The notes below the pieces were generated by a model. That model was not told where the DNA came from. It searched no databases and was given only the letters and a program-made list of their open reading frames with translations. Below, piece by piece: positions 7,120 through 15,790 of a DNA stretch of 33,937 nt (its first letter is position 1; each line of letters opens with the position of its first letter). The position numbers and the translations under genes are program-made. Origin of the DNA: Christiangramia sp. (GTDB taxonomy: Bacteria; Bacteroidota; Bacteroidia; Flavobacteriales; Flavobacteriaceae); contig NZ_JAPYPC010000013.1 in NCBI RefSeq assembly GCF_029937855.1, positions 223-34,159 on the forward strand. Reading direction: 5' to 3'.

Positions 7120-7935
7120 ATGATAATACCAAAATCCAGAGAAGAAATAGAATTAATGCGTGAAAGTGCCCTTGTGGTATCTAAAACCCTGGGTATGCTT
7201 GCTCCAGAGATAAAACCCGGAGTAACTACGCTGCAACTGGATAAAATGGCTGAAGAATTTATTAGGGATCACGGGGCAGAACCCGGTTTTTTGGGATTAT
7301 ATGATTTCCCAAATTCCCTCTGTATGAGTCCTAACGCCCAGGTTGTTCATGGAATCCCAAATAAAACTCCCTTAAAAGAAGGAGATATTATTTCTATTGA
7401 TTGCGGAGCGATTAAAAATGGCTTCTATGGAGATCACGCCTATACCTTTGAAGTTGGTGAAGTGGCTCCCGAGGTAAAAAAACTTCTTGAAGTTACCAAA
7501 GAATCGCTTTACGTTGGAATAAGGGAATTTAAAGCCGGAAACCGCGTTGGTGATGTAGGCTATGCCATTCAAAAATACACCGAGGATCACGGTTACGGAG
7601 TTGTTAGAGAACTCGTGGGCCATGGTCTGGGAAAAACCATGCATGAAGATCCCGAAATGCCAAATTATGGCCGCAGGGGAAAAGGTAAGAAATTTGTAGA
7701 AGGTATGGTGGTCGCTATAGAACCAATGATAAATCTAGGAACTAAACGAATAAAACAATTACCGGATGGCTGGACCATATTAACAGCCGATAATAAGCCA
7801 AGTGCACATTTTGAGCATGACGTGGCACTGGTGGATGGGAAACCAGAACTACTATCTACATTTAAATACATTTATGAATCCTTAAATATTAAAACCAAAG
7901 AAGAAGACGAATTTAGAGCAAAAGTTTATGATTAA
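7120..7935 (+). CDS. map: Type I methionine aminopeptidase
   Basis: Removes the initiator methionine from nascent proteins, using two divalent metal ions. The protein is 271 residues, of the short type I form without a zinc-finger extension. The five metal ligands are visible: Asp94 (ISIDCGA), Asp105 (FYGDHAYTF), His168 (ELVGHGLGKTMHEDP), Glu201 (MVVAIEPMIN) and Glu232 (HFEHDVALV). Substrate-site His77 lies in VVHGIPN. The usual flavobacterial map lies in the ribosomal-protein spc operon; whether this is the only copy cannot be judged here. Its stop codon overlaps the next gene's start by 8 bases. Confidence 0.97.
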   Translation: MIIPKSREEIELMRESALVVSKTLGMLAPEIKPGVTTLQLDKMAEEFIRDHGAEPGFLGLYDFPNSLCMSPNAQVVHGIPNKTPLKEGDIISIDCGAIKNGFYGDHAYTFEVGEVAPEVKKLLEVTKESLYVGIREFKAGNRVGDVGYAIQKYTEDHGYGVVRELVGHGLGKTMHEDPEMPNYGRRGKGKKFVEGMVVAIEPMINLGTKRIKQLPDGWTILTADNKPSAHFEHDVALVDGKPELLSTFKYIYESLNIKTKEEDEFRAKVYD

Positions 7936-8491
7936 AAGTTACAGACAGGAAATCTGGAAAACCCTACACAAAGATTCCTGGGAAGACCGCTTTATCTATA
8001 AAGTCTCAAATTTCGGAAGAATGATCAGTTATCTGAAAAATCCCGAAGGAGACCTAATGACAGGCGGAAAAGTAGGTGGATATGTAAACTTCGCAGTAAA
8101 ATTGAAGAATGGAAAACACAAGACGTACTACATTCATCGCATTATTGCCGAAATGTTTTTAGAAAAAAAAGAAGGCGACCAGTATGTAATTCACAAGAAT
8201 TTTGTGAAAAACGACAACCGCGTTTCTAACTTGGCCTGGGCCACCAAAGACGAATGGGTCCAACATCAATACAACAGTCCTAAGGTACAGGAGAACAAAA
8301 GGAAGAGGAAACTTAGAAAGGTGACTTCCTACTCCAAGCTTACCTATGCACAGGCTGTGATCTTAAAGAAAAAACTTTTAGATCCCGAAAGGAAAACCCG
8401 TATTAGAGTACTTGCCAAACAATTTGGAGTTTCTGAAATGCAGTTATACCGCATTAAATCTGGCGAAAACTGGGGCGACATCGAAGTATAG
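7928..8491 (+). CDS. NUMOD4/HNH-like protein with a C-terminal helix-turn-helix
   Basis: A 187-residue protein. Residues ~6-60 look like a NUMOD4 module (EIWKTL ... YKVSNFGRMIS), which binds DNA in homing endonucleases. Residues ~75-120 look like an HNH_3-type nuclease core (YIHRIIAEMFL, then VIHKNFVKNDNRVSNLAWAT), keeping the first His of IHR and the NRVxNL motif. The N/D-rich HxDGxxxN segment reads HKNFVKND, so catalysis may be altered. Residues ~150-185 form a helix-turn-helix-like end (VLAKQFGVSEMQLYRIKSG). Its ATG lies inside the map stop region (ATGATTAA overlap), so translation is probably coupled. It could be a remnant free-standing endonuclease or a domesticated DNA-binding protein. 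Confidence 0.75.
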   Translation: MIKSYRQEIWKTLHKDSWEDRFIYKVSNFGRMISYLKNPEGDLMTGGKVGGYVNFAVKLKNGKHKTYYIHRIIAEMFLEKKEGDQYVIHKNFVKNDNRVSNLAWATKDEWVQHQYNSPKVQENKRKRKLRKVTSYSKLTYAQAVILKKKLLDPERKTRIRVLAKQFGVSEMQLYRIKSGENWGDIEV

Positions 8492-8494
8492 AGA

Positions 8495-9259
8495 ATGAGT
8501 AATCTTTTTAAACTGGCCTTAAATTCAATTCCCAGGCCTATTCTTATTAGATGTAGTTACCTGGTAAGGCCGTTTTTAAAGATTTGTCTCAAAGGAAACC
8601 GGTATACCGATCCCATTGATGGGAGTAGTTTTCGAAAGTTTTTAGCGTACGGTTACGAGCAGCAGCGGGAAAATGTTCTTTCCCCATCTACCCTTTCTTT
8701 AGAAAGGCATAGGCTGTTATGGCTTTATTTGAAAAATGAAACCGATTTTTTCAGCAGAAAGCAGAAAGTATTACATTTTGCTCCCGAACAGGCTTTTTAC
8801 AAACGATTCAGGAATTTATCAAACTTAAATTATACCACTACAGACCTTAACTCGCCCCTTGCTGATGTAAAAGCAGATATCTGTAATTTACCGTTTGAAA
8901 ATAATAGTTTCGACTTTGTTCTATGCAACCATGTGTTAGAACATATCCCTGACGATACTAAAGCCATGCAGGAAATATATCGAATTTTAAAGCCCGGTGG
9001 CACAGCCATTCTGCAAATTCCACAGGATTTAAATAGAGCAGTTACTTTTCAGGATGATTCAATTACAGATCCTAAAGAACGCGCTAAGATATTTGGGCAG
9101 TATGATCATGTACGTATCTACGGAAGAGATTATTTCGATAAACTGAGAGCTATCGGTTTTAAGGTAGAAGAAGTTGATTATACCTCAAAACTATCTGCTG
9201 CTGAAGTAGATAAATACCGTCTGGCCAAAGGAGAGATCATTCCTGTTTGCCGAAAATAA
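8495..9259 (+). CDS. Class I SAM-dependent methyltransferase (Methyltransf_11 type)
   Basis: A 254-residue protein. The SAM-binding Rossmann domain spans ~90-200. Motif I is the unusual LHFAPEQAFYKRF in place of a glycine-rich loop, followed by the acidic strand end YTTTDLNSP, then VKADICNLPFENNSFDFVLC with NHVLEHIPDD (motif IV) and EIYRILKPGGTAILQIP (motif V-VI). This resembles the uncharacterised flavobacterial methyltransferases of 250-260 residues; the substrate is unknown. It starts three bases after the NUMOD4/HNH gene, so it is in the same transcript. Its stop codon abuts that of apbE with no bases between. Confidence 0.88.
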   Translation: MSNLFKLALNSIPRPILIRCSYLVRPFLKICLKGNRYTDPIDGSSFRKFLAYGYEQQRENVLSPSTLSLERHRLLWLYLKNETDFFSRKQKVLHFAPEQAFYKRFRNLSNLNYTTTDLNSPLADVKADICNLPFENNSFDFVLCNHVLEHIPDDTKAMQEIYRILKPGGTAILQIPQDLNRAVTFQDDSITDPKERAKIFGQYDHVRIYGRDYFDKLRAIGFKVEEVDYTSKLSAAEVDKYRLAKGEIIPVCRK

Positions 9260-10273
9260 TTAGTCAAGGAGTTGTTTCTGAAAACCAGGAGTTGAGAAAA
9301 TTTCCATTTTTCCCTCTTTAGAAGAATAAAGAATATAGACTTCCACTGCCTCCAAATTTTGAAGAACCTCCTTAGTCCTATCTAATCCTAAAGCCATAAA
9401 TGCCGTAGCGTAAGCATCGGCCATCATGCAGTTTTCTGCCAGTACTGAAGCGCTTAACAAATTGCTTCGTTCTGCTTCTCCTGTCTTCGGATTAATAGTG
9501 TGAACATATTTTTGTCCGGTAAGCGTGTCCATCCTGTATTTCCTATAATTCCCAGAAGTGGCCATAGCGGCATTTTCAAGCTTCACTTTAGCCTGCAAAC
9601 TGCGATCTCCTTTCTCTTGATTGGGATCATCAATTCCTACCACCCAATGATTATCATTCTCGAGATTTCTGCCTTTAGCACGTAATTCCCCTCCAAGTTC
9701 TATCAGGTAATTTTCCACGTTTTTTGATTCCAGATATTCAGCAATCACATCTATAGTATATCCCTTGGCAATCGCGTTAAAATCGAGATAAACTAAGGGA
9801 TCATCTTTCTGAATAGTTCTATCCTCTTTTAATTTGATCTTTTCAAATCCAACCAAATTCTGTAAAGAATCAAGTTTTACACTATCAATCTGTTTTAAGG
9901 CTTTTTCAGGACCAAAACCATAAGCATTAACAAGCACGCCCACTGTAGGATCAAAGAAGCCATAAGTCTCTTTAAATACTTTATCTGAAGTATTGAAAAC
10001 ATTCACAAAATGATCATCTACCTGAACAGTTGTGTCGCCTCTATTAATTCTGGAAATATCAGATTTTGTTATGTAGGTGCTCATGGAGGAATTGATATTA
10101 TCAAAAATACTATCCAGTGACTTTTTAAAATCCAGATCGGTATCGGAAAAATATCGAATCATATAAGTTGTTCCTAATGCCTCACCATTATGCTCCTGGC
10201 TATCAATTTTAGCTTCATTCCCACAGGAAATAAGATTGAATGCTGATAAAAATAAAATGAATACCTTTTTCAT
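9260..10273 (-). CDS. apbE: FAD:protein FMN transferase (ApbE), lipoprotein
   Basis: Transfers FMN from FAD onto a Thr or Ser of target proteins in the periplasm. In this context the targets are NqrB and NqrC. The 337-residue protein has a lipoprotein signal MKKVFILFLSAFNLISC (Cys17). Family motifs are GTTYMIRYF near the start, LDFNAIAKGYTIDVIAEYL and IELGGELRAKGRN in the middle, HTINPKTGEAERS, and ADAYATAFMALG, which carries the Mg-binding Asp and Thr. It follows the small 118-residue protein gene by one base, so the two are co-transcribed, and it lies downstream of the nqr operon on the same strand but separated from it by a terminator. Confidence 0.96.
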   Translation of the reverse strand: MKKVFILFLSAFNLISCGNEAKIDSQEHNGEALGTTYMIRYFSDTDLDFKKSLDSIFDNINSSMSTYITKSDISRINRGDTTVQVDDHFVNVFNTSDKVFKETYGFFDPTVGVLVNAYGFGPEKALKQIDSVKLDSLQNLVGFEKIKLKEDRTIQKDDPLVYLDFNAIAKGYTIDVIAEYLESKNVENYLIELGGELRAKGRNLENDNHWVVGIDDPNQEKGDRSLQAKVKLENAAMATSGNYRKYRMDTLTGQKYVHTINPKTGEAERSNLLSASVLAENCMMADAYATAFMALGLDRTKEVLQNLEAVEVYILYSSKEGKMEIFSTPGFQKQLLD

Positions 10274-10274
10274 A

Positions 10275-10631
10275 TTAAAATTCTTTCCACCCGGAATAAT
10301 TCACAATATAATCTTCGTCGCTGCTGATTGGTTTTTCGTAATCCTCTGAATTGGCCAGGCCCACTCCGGCATAAAAAGTACGTGCATTAAACTTTTGTGC
10401 ATGTTCTTTGATTTCTTTCATAAAAGCCGGATCAAAGGCATTTGGATCATCTGGATATTCTATGGCCCTTACGATCACAAAATGGAGTTTAGTATCTTTT
10501 AGAGCCACAAACTGCGGATTTCTCTTCAGCTTACTGTTCACTCCAAGAAATTCATATCCATTATCTTCCAGATCTTTTCCCACGATATTCATCGCAAGGT
10601 TATGCAGTTCCTGTTCATTTAATTTTGGCAT
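10275..10631 (-). CDS. Small conserved protein upstream of apbE (often mislabelled NqrF-like)
   Basis: A 118-residue soluble protein with no signal peptide or membrane segment. The pattern of NEQELHNLAMNIVGKDLEDNG, KLHFVIVRAIEYPDDPN and RTFYAGVGLANSEDYEKP suggests an alpha/beta fold. Relatives in Flavobacteriaceae are, as I recall, often annotated Na+-NQR subunit F, but there is no 2Fe-2S, FAD or NADH motif. That name would come from neighbourhood only. It is one base upstream of apbE, so a role in NQR assembly or flavin delivery is possible but unproven. A TATCTTTA box lies only five bases before the ATG (10643-10636, minus), which would give a leaderless message. Confidence 0.75.
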   Translation of the reverse strand: MPKLNEQELHNLAMNIVGKDLEDNGYEFLGVNSKLKRNPQFVALKDTKLHFVIVRAIEYPDDPNAFDPAFMKEIKEHAQKFNARTFYAGVGLANSEDYEKPISSDEDYIVNYSGWKEF

Positions 10632-11155
10632 AGGATAAAGATAAAAATTAGCTGATTGAAAATTGTTTTTCTTCAGGCTGAACTTGTTTCATATTCTAAA
10701 ATAAAACTCAAAAAGAGATTCTGAAGTAAATTATCATTGATTTATTTCTGAAATTATTAATCATCAGGTTAAATACTTAATTTTAAGAGCCTCCATTTTC
10801 CCCGGCCTCTCGAAAATTTATCATAAAATTTAAAGTGTAGGCACTGTGAAATTTTAGGCTGTTTGAGCTATACCCATTTTCTATAAAAACACATCTCAAT
10901 AGCGAGTTCCTAAAATTTAGGTGCTGAATGATAAATTTACATAAAGTTTGGTAGCCTAGATTTTGAATGCATCCGACGACCAAAGTGAGAGGAATGCATA
11001 ATTTTTCATCAATGGAAAAAATGAACAGGTATCCTCATAAAATATGTCAATTTCCTACACCAGGTAACTTTTTTATAACAGGTATCAGGATGACCTATTA
11101 AAAGTTTTTTTAACATTAAATAAAAAAATCCCGCCGAAGCGGGATTGTATATATA
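10632..11155. other. 524-base intergenic region with an imperfect inverted repeat
   Basis: This lies between the end of nqrF and the small apbE-linked gene. It holds the nqr terminator at 11121-11147. A nested inverted repeat spans 10814-10938: an outer 11-bp arm pair (AAATTTATCAT at 10814-10824, ATGATAAATTT at 10928-10938) and an inner 10-bp pair (AAATTTTAGG at 10849-10858, CCTAAAATTT at 10909-10918). ATGCAT is repeated near 10966 and 10995. I see no credible gene; a 66-codon minus frame at 10783-10983 lacks family features and overlaps the repeat. Confidence 0.6.
11121..11147 (-). terminator. Intrinsic terminator of the nqr operon
   Basis: On the minus strand AATCCCGC (11147-11140) and GCGGGATT (11135-11128) form a perfect 8-bp stem with a TTCG tetraloop, followed by a run of T. 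It lies just after the nqrF stop codon and closes the operon, so apbE must have its own promoter or depend on read-through. Confidence 0.88.
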
Positions 11156-12442
11156 TTATCCTCCAAAGTCATCAAATCTGATATTCTCAGGCGGAATTCC
11201 AAAATCCTCTCCCATTTTCTGGACAGCTTTATTCATCAATGGAGGACCACAGAAATATAATTCGATTTCTTCCGGTTCTTCATGATGTGATAAATAGTTG
11301 TCGATTACCACCTGGTGAATAAATCCTACGAATCCATCACCTTCATCATCAAGATTAGATTTTACTTTCCAGTTATCTTCTTCAGCTGGTTCAGAAAGTG
11401 CCAGATAGAATTTAAAATTGGGGAAATCTCTTTCTAAAGCTCTGAAATGTTCTGTATAAAACAATTCACGCTTGGAACGACCACCATACCAGTAAGTCAC
11501 TTTTCTACCCGTTTTCAAAGTTCTGAACAGGTGATATAAGTGAGACCTCATTGGTGCCATTCCGGCTCCACCTCCAACGTATAGCATTTCAGCATCACTT
11601 TCGTTAATAAAGAATTCACCGTAAGGACCTGAAATAACAACTTTATCACCTTTTTTCAGGCTAAAGATATAAGAAGAAGCGACTCCAGGATTTACATCCA
11701 TCCAACCGTCTTTTGCACGATCAAACGGTGGAGTAGCAATACGTACATTCAACATGATCTCACGTCCTTCTGCAGGGTAAGAAGCCATTGAGTAAGCTCT
11801 TTCCACAGTTTCAGGATTTTTCATTACCAGTGGCCATAATTTGAATTTATCCCACTCAGCCTTGAATTTGTCTGGAGTTTCATGTTCTTCCGGGTGTGCA
11901 GTGATATCCATATCTTCGAATTTCACCTCACATTTTGGAACTTCAATCTGAATATATCCTCCGGCTTTATAATCCATATCTTCAGGAATTTCAACAACAA
12001 ATTCCTTAATAAAAGAAGCCACATTGTAATTTCTAACAACAGTAGCATCCCATTTCTTAATTCCGAAGACCTCTTCAGGAATGGTAATTTTCATGTCCTG
12101 CTTCACCTTCACCTGGCAACCAAGTCTCCAACCGTCTGCAATCTCTTTTCTGGTAAAGTGAGGCTCTTCCGTTGGAAGAATTGCTCCTCCACCATCCTGC
12201 ACGATACATTTACATTGGATGCAGGTTCCACCTCCACCACAGGCAGAAGGTAGAAAAAGTTTATTATCACCTAAAGTTGAAAGTAATGTTCCTCCGGAAC
12301 CTACTTCTATATCTTTTTCGTTATTTACATTAATGGTTACCGGACCGGAAGGGGTCAGTTTTGCCTTGGCTCCTAAAAGGATGGATACCAATAACAAAAT
12401 CAGCACTAAAAATACTACTATACTCGCTATTATAACTGTCAT
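11156..12442 (-). CDS. nqrF: Na+-translocating NADH:quinone reductase subunit F
   Basis: The NADH-oxidising entry subunit of Na+-NQR, anchored to the inner membrane and facing the cytosol. In 428 residues there is one N-terminal membrane helix (~2-24), a 2Fe-2S ferredoxin domain with Cys68, Cys74, Cys77 and Cys109 ([14 protein letters not shown]), an FAD domain with RAYSMASYP, and an NADH domain with [18 protein letters not shown] and [13 protein letters not shown]. It ends with the typical DDFGG. Cysteine spacing matches the Vibrio cholerae enzyme (C70, C76, C79, C111). It is the last gene of the operon, 15 bases after nqrE. Confidence 0.98.
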   Translation of the reverse strand: MTVIIASIVVFLVLILLLVSILLGAKAKLTPSGPVTINVNNEKDIEVGSGGTLLSTLGDNKLFLPSACGGGGTCIQCKCIVQDGGGAILPTEEPHFTRKEIADGWRLGCQVKVKQDMKITIPEEVFGIKKWDATVVRNYNVASFIKEFVVEIPEDMDYKAGGYIQIEVPKCEVKFEDMDITAHPEEHETPDKFKAEWDKFKLWPLVMKNPETVERAYSMASYPAEGREIMLNVRIATPPFDRAKDGWMDVNPGVASSYIFSLKKGDKVVISGPYGEFFINESDAEMLYVGGGAGMAPMRSHLYHLFRTLKTGRKVTYWYGGRSKRELFYTEHFRALERDFPNFKFYLALSEPAEEDNWKVKSNLDDEGDGFVGFIHQVVIDNYLSHHEEPEEIELYFCGPPLMNKAVQKMGEDFGIPPENIRFDDFGG

Positions 12443-12457
12443 AATCTTTCTTTACGA

Positions 12458-13072
12458 TTATAATTTAATTCCCATAAAACTCATAAATCCTAGTGCCATT
12501 AGGCCAGTAATGATAAATGTAATACCAAGACCTTTTAATGGAGCAGGAACATTTGAGTACGCAATTTTTTCTCTAATGGCGGCAATTGCTAGAATTGCCA
12601 GGAACCACCCGACACCACTTCCTAAACCGTAAGTAACAGCTTCAGAAATTCCGCTGAAATCCTTTTGTTGCATAAAAAGCGAACCACCAAGGATCGCACA
12701 GTTTACCGCAATAAGTGGAAGGAAGATACCTAAAGCACCATAAAGTGCCGGAGCAAATTTCTCTACGATCATTTCAACAAGTTGTACCATAGAAGCGATT
12801 ACCGCGATAAACATGATAAAACTTAAGAAACTAAGATCTACGTTCGCATATTCAGCACCTAACCATTGCAAAGCTCCAGGCTTCAAAAGATAATTGTCTA
12901 ACAAAAAGTTAATTGGCACTGTAACTACCAGTACAAATATTACTGCAGCACCTAAACCAACAGCTGTTTTTACAGTTTTAGATACCGCCAGGTAGGAACA
13001 CATTCCCAGGAAATAGGCGAATATCATATTTTCAATGAAAATACTTCTTACAAATAGATTAACTAATTCCAT
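12458..13072 (-). CDS. nqrE: Na+-NQR subunit E
   Basis: A 204-residue membrane subunit with six predicted helices, homologous to NqrD and pseudo-symmetric with it. Cys25 ([10 protein letters not shown]) and Cys125 ([10 protein letters not shown]) occupy the positions known in the family to bind an iron centre between NqrD and NqrE. The half-helix glycine-rich stretch [10 protein letters not shown] is present. Spacing to nqrD is 27 bases, with the same strand and order as in other Na+-NQR operons. Confidence 0.97.
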   Translation of the reverse strand: MELVNLFVRSIFIENMIFAYFLGMCSYLAVSKTVKTAVGLGAAVIFVLVVTVPINFLLDNYLLKPGALQWLGAEYANVDLSFLSFIMFIAVIASMVQLVEMIVEKFAPALYGALGIFLPLIAVNCAILGGSLFMQQKDFSGISEAVTYGLGSGVGWFLAILAIAAIREKIAYSNVPAPLKGLGITFIITGLMALGFMSFMGIKL

Positions 13073-13099
13073 TTTTTATACTTTTTTGCTGTTCAGCTG

Positions 13100-13846
13100 T
13101 TAGTTTGCTTCAATTAGTTTCCGGTTTCTTGCACGTTGCACCCATATAATAAGTCCTACCACGATAAGCGCCATAGGGGATAGCAACATTAAACCGTTAT
13201 TTTCATAACCCAGTGCATAAAGACCTGTAGATTCAGCGAGGGTAGCTCCTTTATGACCAAGAACTTCAAATCCGAATAATTTTCCTGAACCTAAAAGCTC
13301 TCTAAAGAAGGCTACGATAATCAGGATTAATCCGTATCCTGCAGCGTTACCAATTCCATCAAGAAATGATTTATAAACCCCGTTACCAAGCGCAAAAGCT
13401 TCCAATCGTCCCATTACAATACAGTTGGTAATAATAAGACCGATAAATACCGAAAGTTGTTTACTTACATCGTAAGCATAAGCCTTTAAGATTTGATCTA
13501 CCAAAATCACCAGGGAAGCAACCACTACAAGCTGAACAATAATTCTTATCCGGCTTGGAATAAGGTTTCGCAGCATGGAAATAATCATGTTACTAAAAGC
13601 CATTACCGCCATTACTGCAATTGCCATTACCACTGCAGGTTCTAACTGTACTGTAATTGCCAGTGCAGAACATATTCCTAATACCTGTACAGTAATCGGG
13701 TTATTATCATCCATAGGATCTGATAATAACTTTCTATTTCCTTTGGATAGAAAATGCTCTTTTTCTTCAGAATCTGAAAGAAAAAGGATCATCTCCTGTT
13801 TCTTCTCTTCCTCTTTAGCAGAGTTGTGTTTTGTCTCTTTAGCCAT
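13100..13846 (-). CDS. nqrD: Na+-NQR subunit D with an N-terminal extension
   Basis: A six-helix membrane subunit. Cys59 (VLGICSALA) and Cys142 ([14 protein letters not shown]) are separated by 83 residues, the same spacing as the iron-binding Cys29/Cys112 of Vibrio cholerae NqrD. At 248 residues it is about 35-40 longer than the usual ~210. The surplus is a charged Lys/Glu-rich N-terminus before [16 protein letters not shown], where the family normally begins. The long form starts two bases after nqrC, which supports it; an internal start at M19 would remove half of the extension. Confidence 0.95.
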   Translation of the reverse strand: MAKETKHNSAKEEEKKQEMILFLSDSEEKEHFLSKGNRKLLSDPMDDNNPITVQVLGICSALAITVQLEPAVVMAIAVMAVMAFSNMIISMLRNLIPSRIRIIVQLVVVASLVILVDQILKAYAYDVSKQLSVFIGLIITNCIVMGRLEAFALGNGVYKSFLDGIGNAAGYGLILIIVAFFRELLGSGKLFGFEVLGHKGATLAESTGLYALGYENNGLMLLSPMALIVVGLIIWVQRARNRKLIEAN

Positions 13847-13848
13847 AA

Positions 13849-14592
13849 TTATTTTATTGCTACTTTAATATCCTTTTGTTTCTCAAAATAAGGTAAATAA
13901 CGCTTCAACCTTTCTGAGATCATATCTGAAACACCATCACCGGTAATAGTTGCTCCGGAAATCGCGTCTACTTTATTATCGTCTTTATCTGAAGCATCTA
14001 TATTTCCTTTAACCACAGATACACCTACAAGATTGCCATCGCCGTCAAAGATCTTTTCTTCTTCAAAAGCTTCTTTAAACCACTGTTTTGTGATTTCAGC
14101 TCCCAGACCTGGAGTTTCCCCAAGGTGATCAAAAGTGGCTCCTTTTATTGTGTTAACATCATCCTTTAAAGAGATGTAACCAAAAATAGCATTCCATAGT
14201 CCATTTCCTCTCAAAGGAAGCACATAATACTTCTTGCCTTCTACTTCAGCTATATAAAGGGGAAAAGTCTGCTCCTCTACAGGCTTCTTAAGCTCCTTAG
14301 CCAAATCCACCTCAAAAGCATCCTTTGATTCATCTACCTCACCATTTTGATTTAAAGCAAGTTCTTCTACGATATATTGATTGTATAATTCTTCAGCTCC
14401 CGGGCGATCTGTTTCAATTCCTACGGTCGCAAGAATATTCTGCATCTTTTCCTGACGCACATTTTCACGTTGTGTTGGCTGTAAAGAAGTCGCTGTAAAA
14501 GCAAGTACCGAAGCTACCACCACCACAAGGATCACGGCGAACATAAATGTATAGCCGTTACTGTTTGTTTTATTTACTGATTTCTCTTCCAT
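13849..14592 (-). CDS. nqrC: Na+-NQR subunit C (covalent FMN)
   Basis: A 247-residue subunit with one N-terminal membrane helix (~14-35) and a periplasmic FMN-binding domain. The covalent FMN site is Thr215 in [10 protein letters not shown], which fits the ApbE recognition pattern DxxSGAT exactly. Other family stretches are [14 protein letters not shown] (FMN phosphate-side loop) and [12 protein letters not shown]. It is two bases from nqrB and two from nqrD, so tightly coupled. Confidence 0.97.
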   Translation of the reverse strand: MEEKSVNKTNSNGYTFMFAVILVVVVASVLAFTATSLQPTQRENVRQEKMQNILATVGIETDRPGAEELYNQYIVEELALNQNGEVDESKDAFEVDLAKELKKPVEEQTFPLYIAEVEGKKYYVLPLRGNGLWNAIFGYISLKDDVNTIKGATFDHLGETPGLGAEITKQWFKEAFEEEKIFDGDGNLVGVSVVKGNIDASDKDDNKVDAISGATITGDGVSDMISERLKRYLPYFEKQKDIKVAIK

Positions 14593-14594
14593 AA

Positions 14595-15776
14595 CTAAAC
14601 TGCTGTTTCTACCTGAGGATTAGCATTCTTAAGTCTTTTCTTTCTTCTATTCACGTTCGCCTGGATCACATAATGATCTATCGTTGGCGCAAATACATTC
14701 ATTAAAAGAATTCCAAGCATTACCCCTTCTGGATAAGCTGGGTTGAACACACGAATCATTACTGATAAGAAACCAATTAGAAATCCGTAAATCCATTTTC
14801 CTTTCATCGTTTGCGCAGCCGATACTGGATCTGTTGCCATAAAAACAATACCAAAGGCCAATCCACCCACTATTAAATGTAAATACCATGGGAAATTAGT
14901 AAGCTCATTTCCTTCTAATCCTAAAGAAGGAAGGGCATTAAAAATAAGTCCCATAATTGCTGCACCTATAAAAGCACTTAACATAATTCTCCAGCTTCCT
15001 ACTTTAGTCAATATAAGCAATAATGCTCCGGCAAGAATACATATTACTGAAGTTTCAGCAATAGACCCGGGAATTACTCCAGAGAACATATTCATCGCTG
15101 AATAGGAAACTTCATTACCAGAGGCAAGTGTTCCTAAAATAGTTTCTCCTGATACCGCATCAACTTCCGCGGCATTACTCACCCATACTGTGTTACCAGA
15201 CATGTAGGTAGGATAAGCGAAGAATGCAAATGCACGCGCGGTAAGTGCCGGGTTAAGGATATTCATTCCCGTTCCTCCAAATGCTTCTTTTCCAATAAGA
15301 ACTGCAAAAACTACAGATAAAGCCACCATCCAAAGTGGAATATCTATAGGCATGATCATAGGAATAAGAAGTCCGGTTACCAAATAACCTTCATTAACTT
15401 CGTGGCCTCTGAAGATCGCAAATGCAAATTCAATACCCAGACCTACTCCGTAAGATACGGCGATCATAGGAATAATCTTTAATGCTCCGTGTCCAATCGC
15501 CTCCCAAAAGGTAAATGCTTCACCTAACTGAGAATAATATTGATATCCACCATTCCACATTCCGAAAATAAGTGCCGGAATTAAAGCCAGAACCACGGTG
15601 ATCATGGTTCGTTTAAGGTCTACTGCATCACGGATATGCGCTCCCTTTTTGGTGGTATGATTTGGAGTAAAAAGAAACGTATCCAAAGCGTTAACCGCCG
15701 GGGCATATTTTTCTAATTTTTGTCCCTTACTAAAAGGCTCCTTAATTTTATCTAATCGTTGTCTAATCCATTCCAT
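14595..15776 (-). CDS. nqrB: Na+-NQR subunit B (covalent FMN, quinone site)
   Basis: The largest membrane subunit, 393 residues, with about ten helices. It carries a covalent FMN and forms part of the quinone and Na+ pathway. Family stretches include HIRDAVDLKRTMITVVLALIP, GKEAFGGTGMNILNPAL and MATDPVSAAQTMKGKWIYGF. The FMN-attachment segment, after YMSGNTVW, reads VDAVSGETILG. Thr212 is the expected flavin acceptor, but the Ala before it, present in the usual DxxSGAT pattern, is Glu here. It lies 14 bases after nqrA. Confidence 0.97.
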   Translation of the reverse strand: MEWIRQRLDKIKEPFSKGQKLEKYAPAVNALDTFLFTPNHTTKKGAHIRDAVDLKRTMITVVLALIPALIFGMWNGGYQYYSQLGEAFTFWEAIGHGALKIIPMIAVSYGVGLGIEFAFAIFRGHEVNEGYLVTGLLIPMIMPIDIPLWMVALSVVFAVLIGKEAFGGTGMNILNPALTARAFAFFAYPTYMSGNTVWVSNAAEVDAVSGETILGTLASGNEVSYSAMNMFSGVIPGSIAETSVICILAGALLLILTKVGSWRIMLSAFIGAAIMGLIFNALPSLGLEGNELTNFPWYLHLIVGGLAFGIVFMATDPVSAAQTMKGKWIYGFLIGFLSVMIRVFNPAYPEGVMLGILLMNVFAPTIDHYVIQANVNRRKKRLKNANPQVETAV

Positions 15777-15790
15777 AGTTCTTCAGCTTT

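Noticed and set aside
7120-9259. Defence island (HNH nuclease next to a methyltransferase as a restriction-modification pair)
   Set aside because: The methyltransferase is a Methyltransf_11-type small-molecule-like enzyme without DNA methylase motifs (no DPPY/NPPY or PCQ), and the neighbours are housekeeping genes.
10783-10983. 66-codon minus-strand frame in the nqrF-apbE gap
   Set aside because: No recognisable domain, compositional look of non-coding DNA, and it coincides with the inverted repeat.
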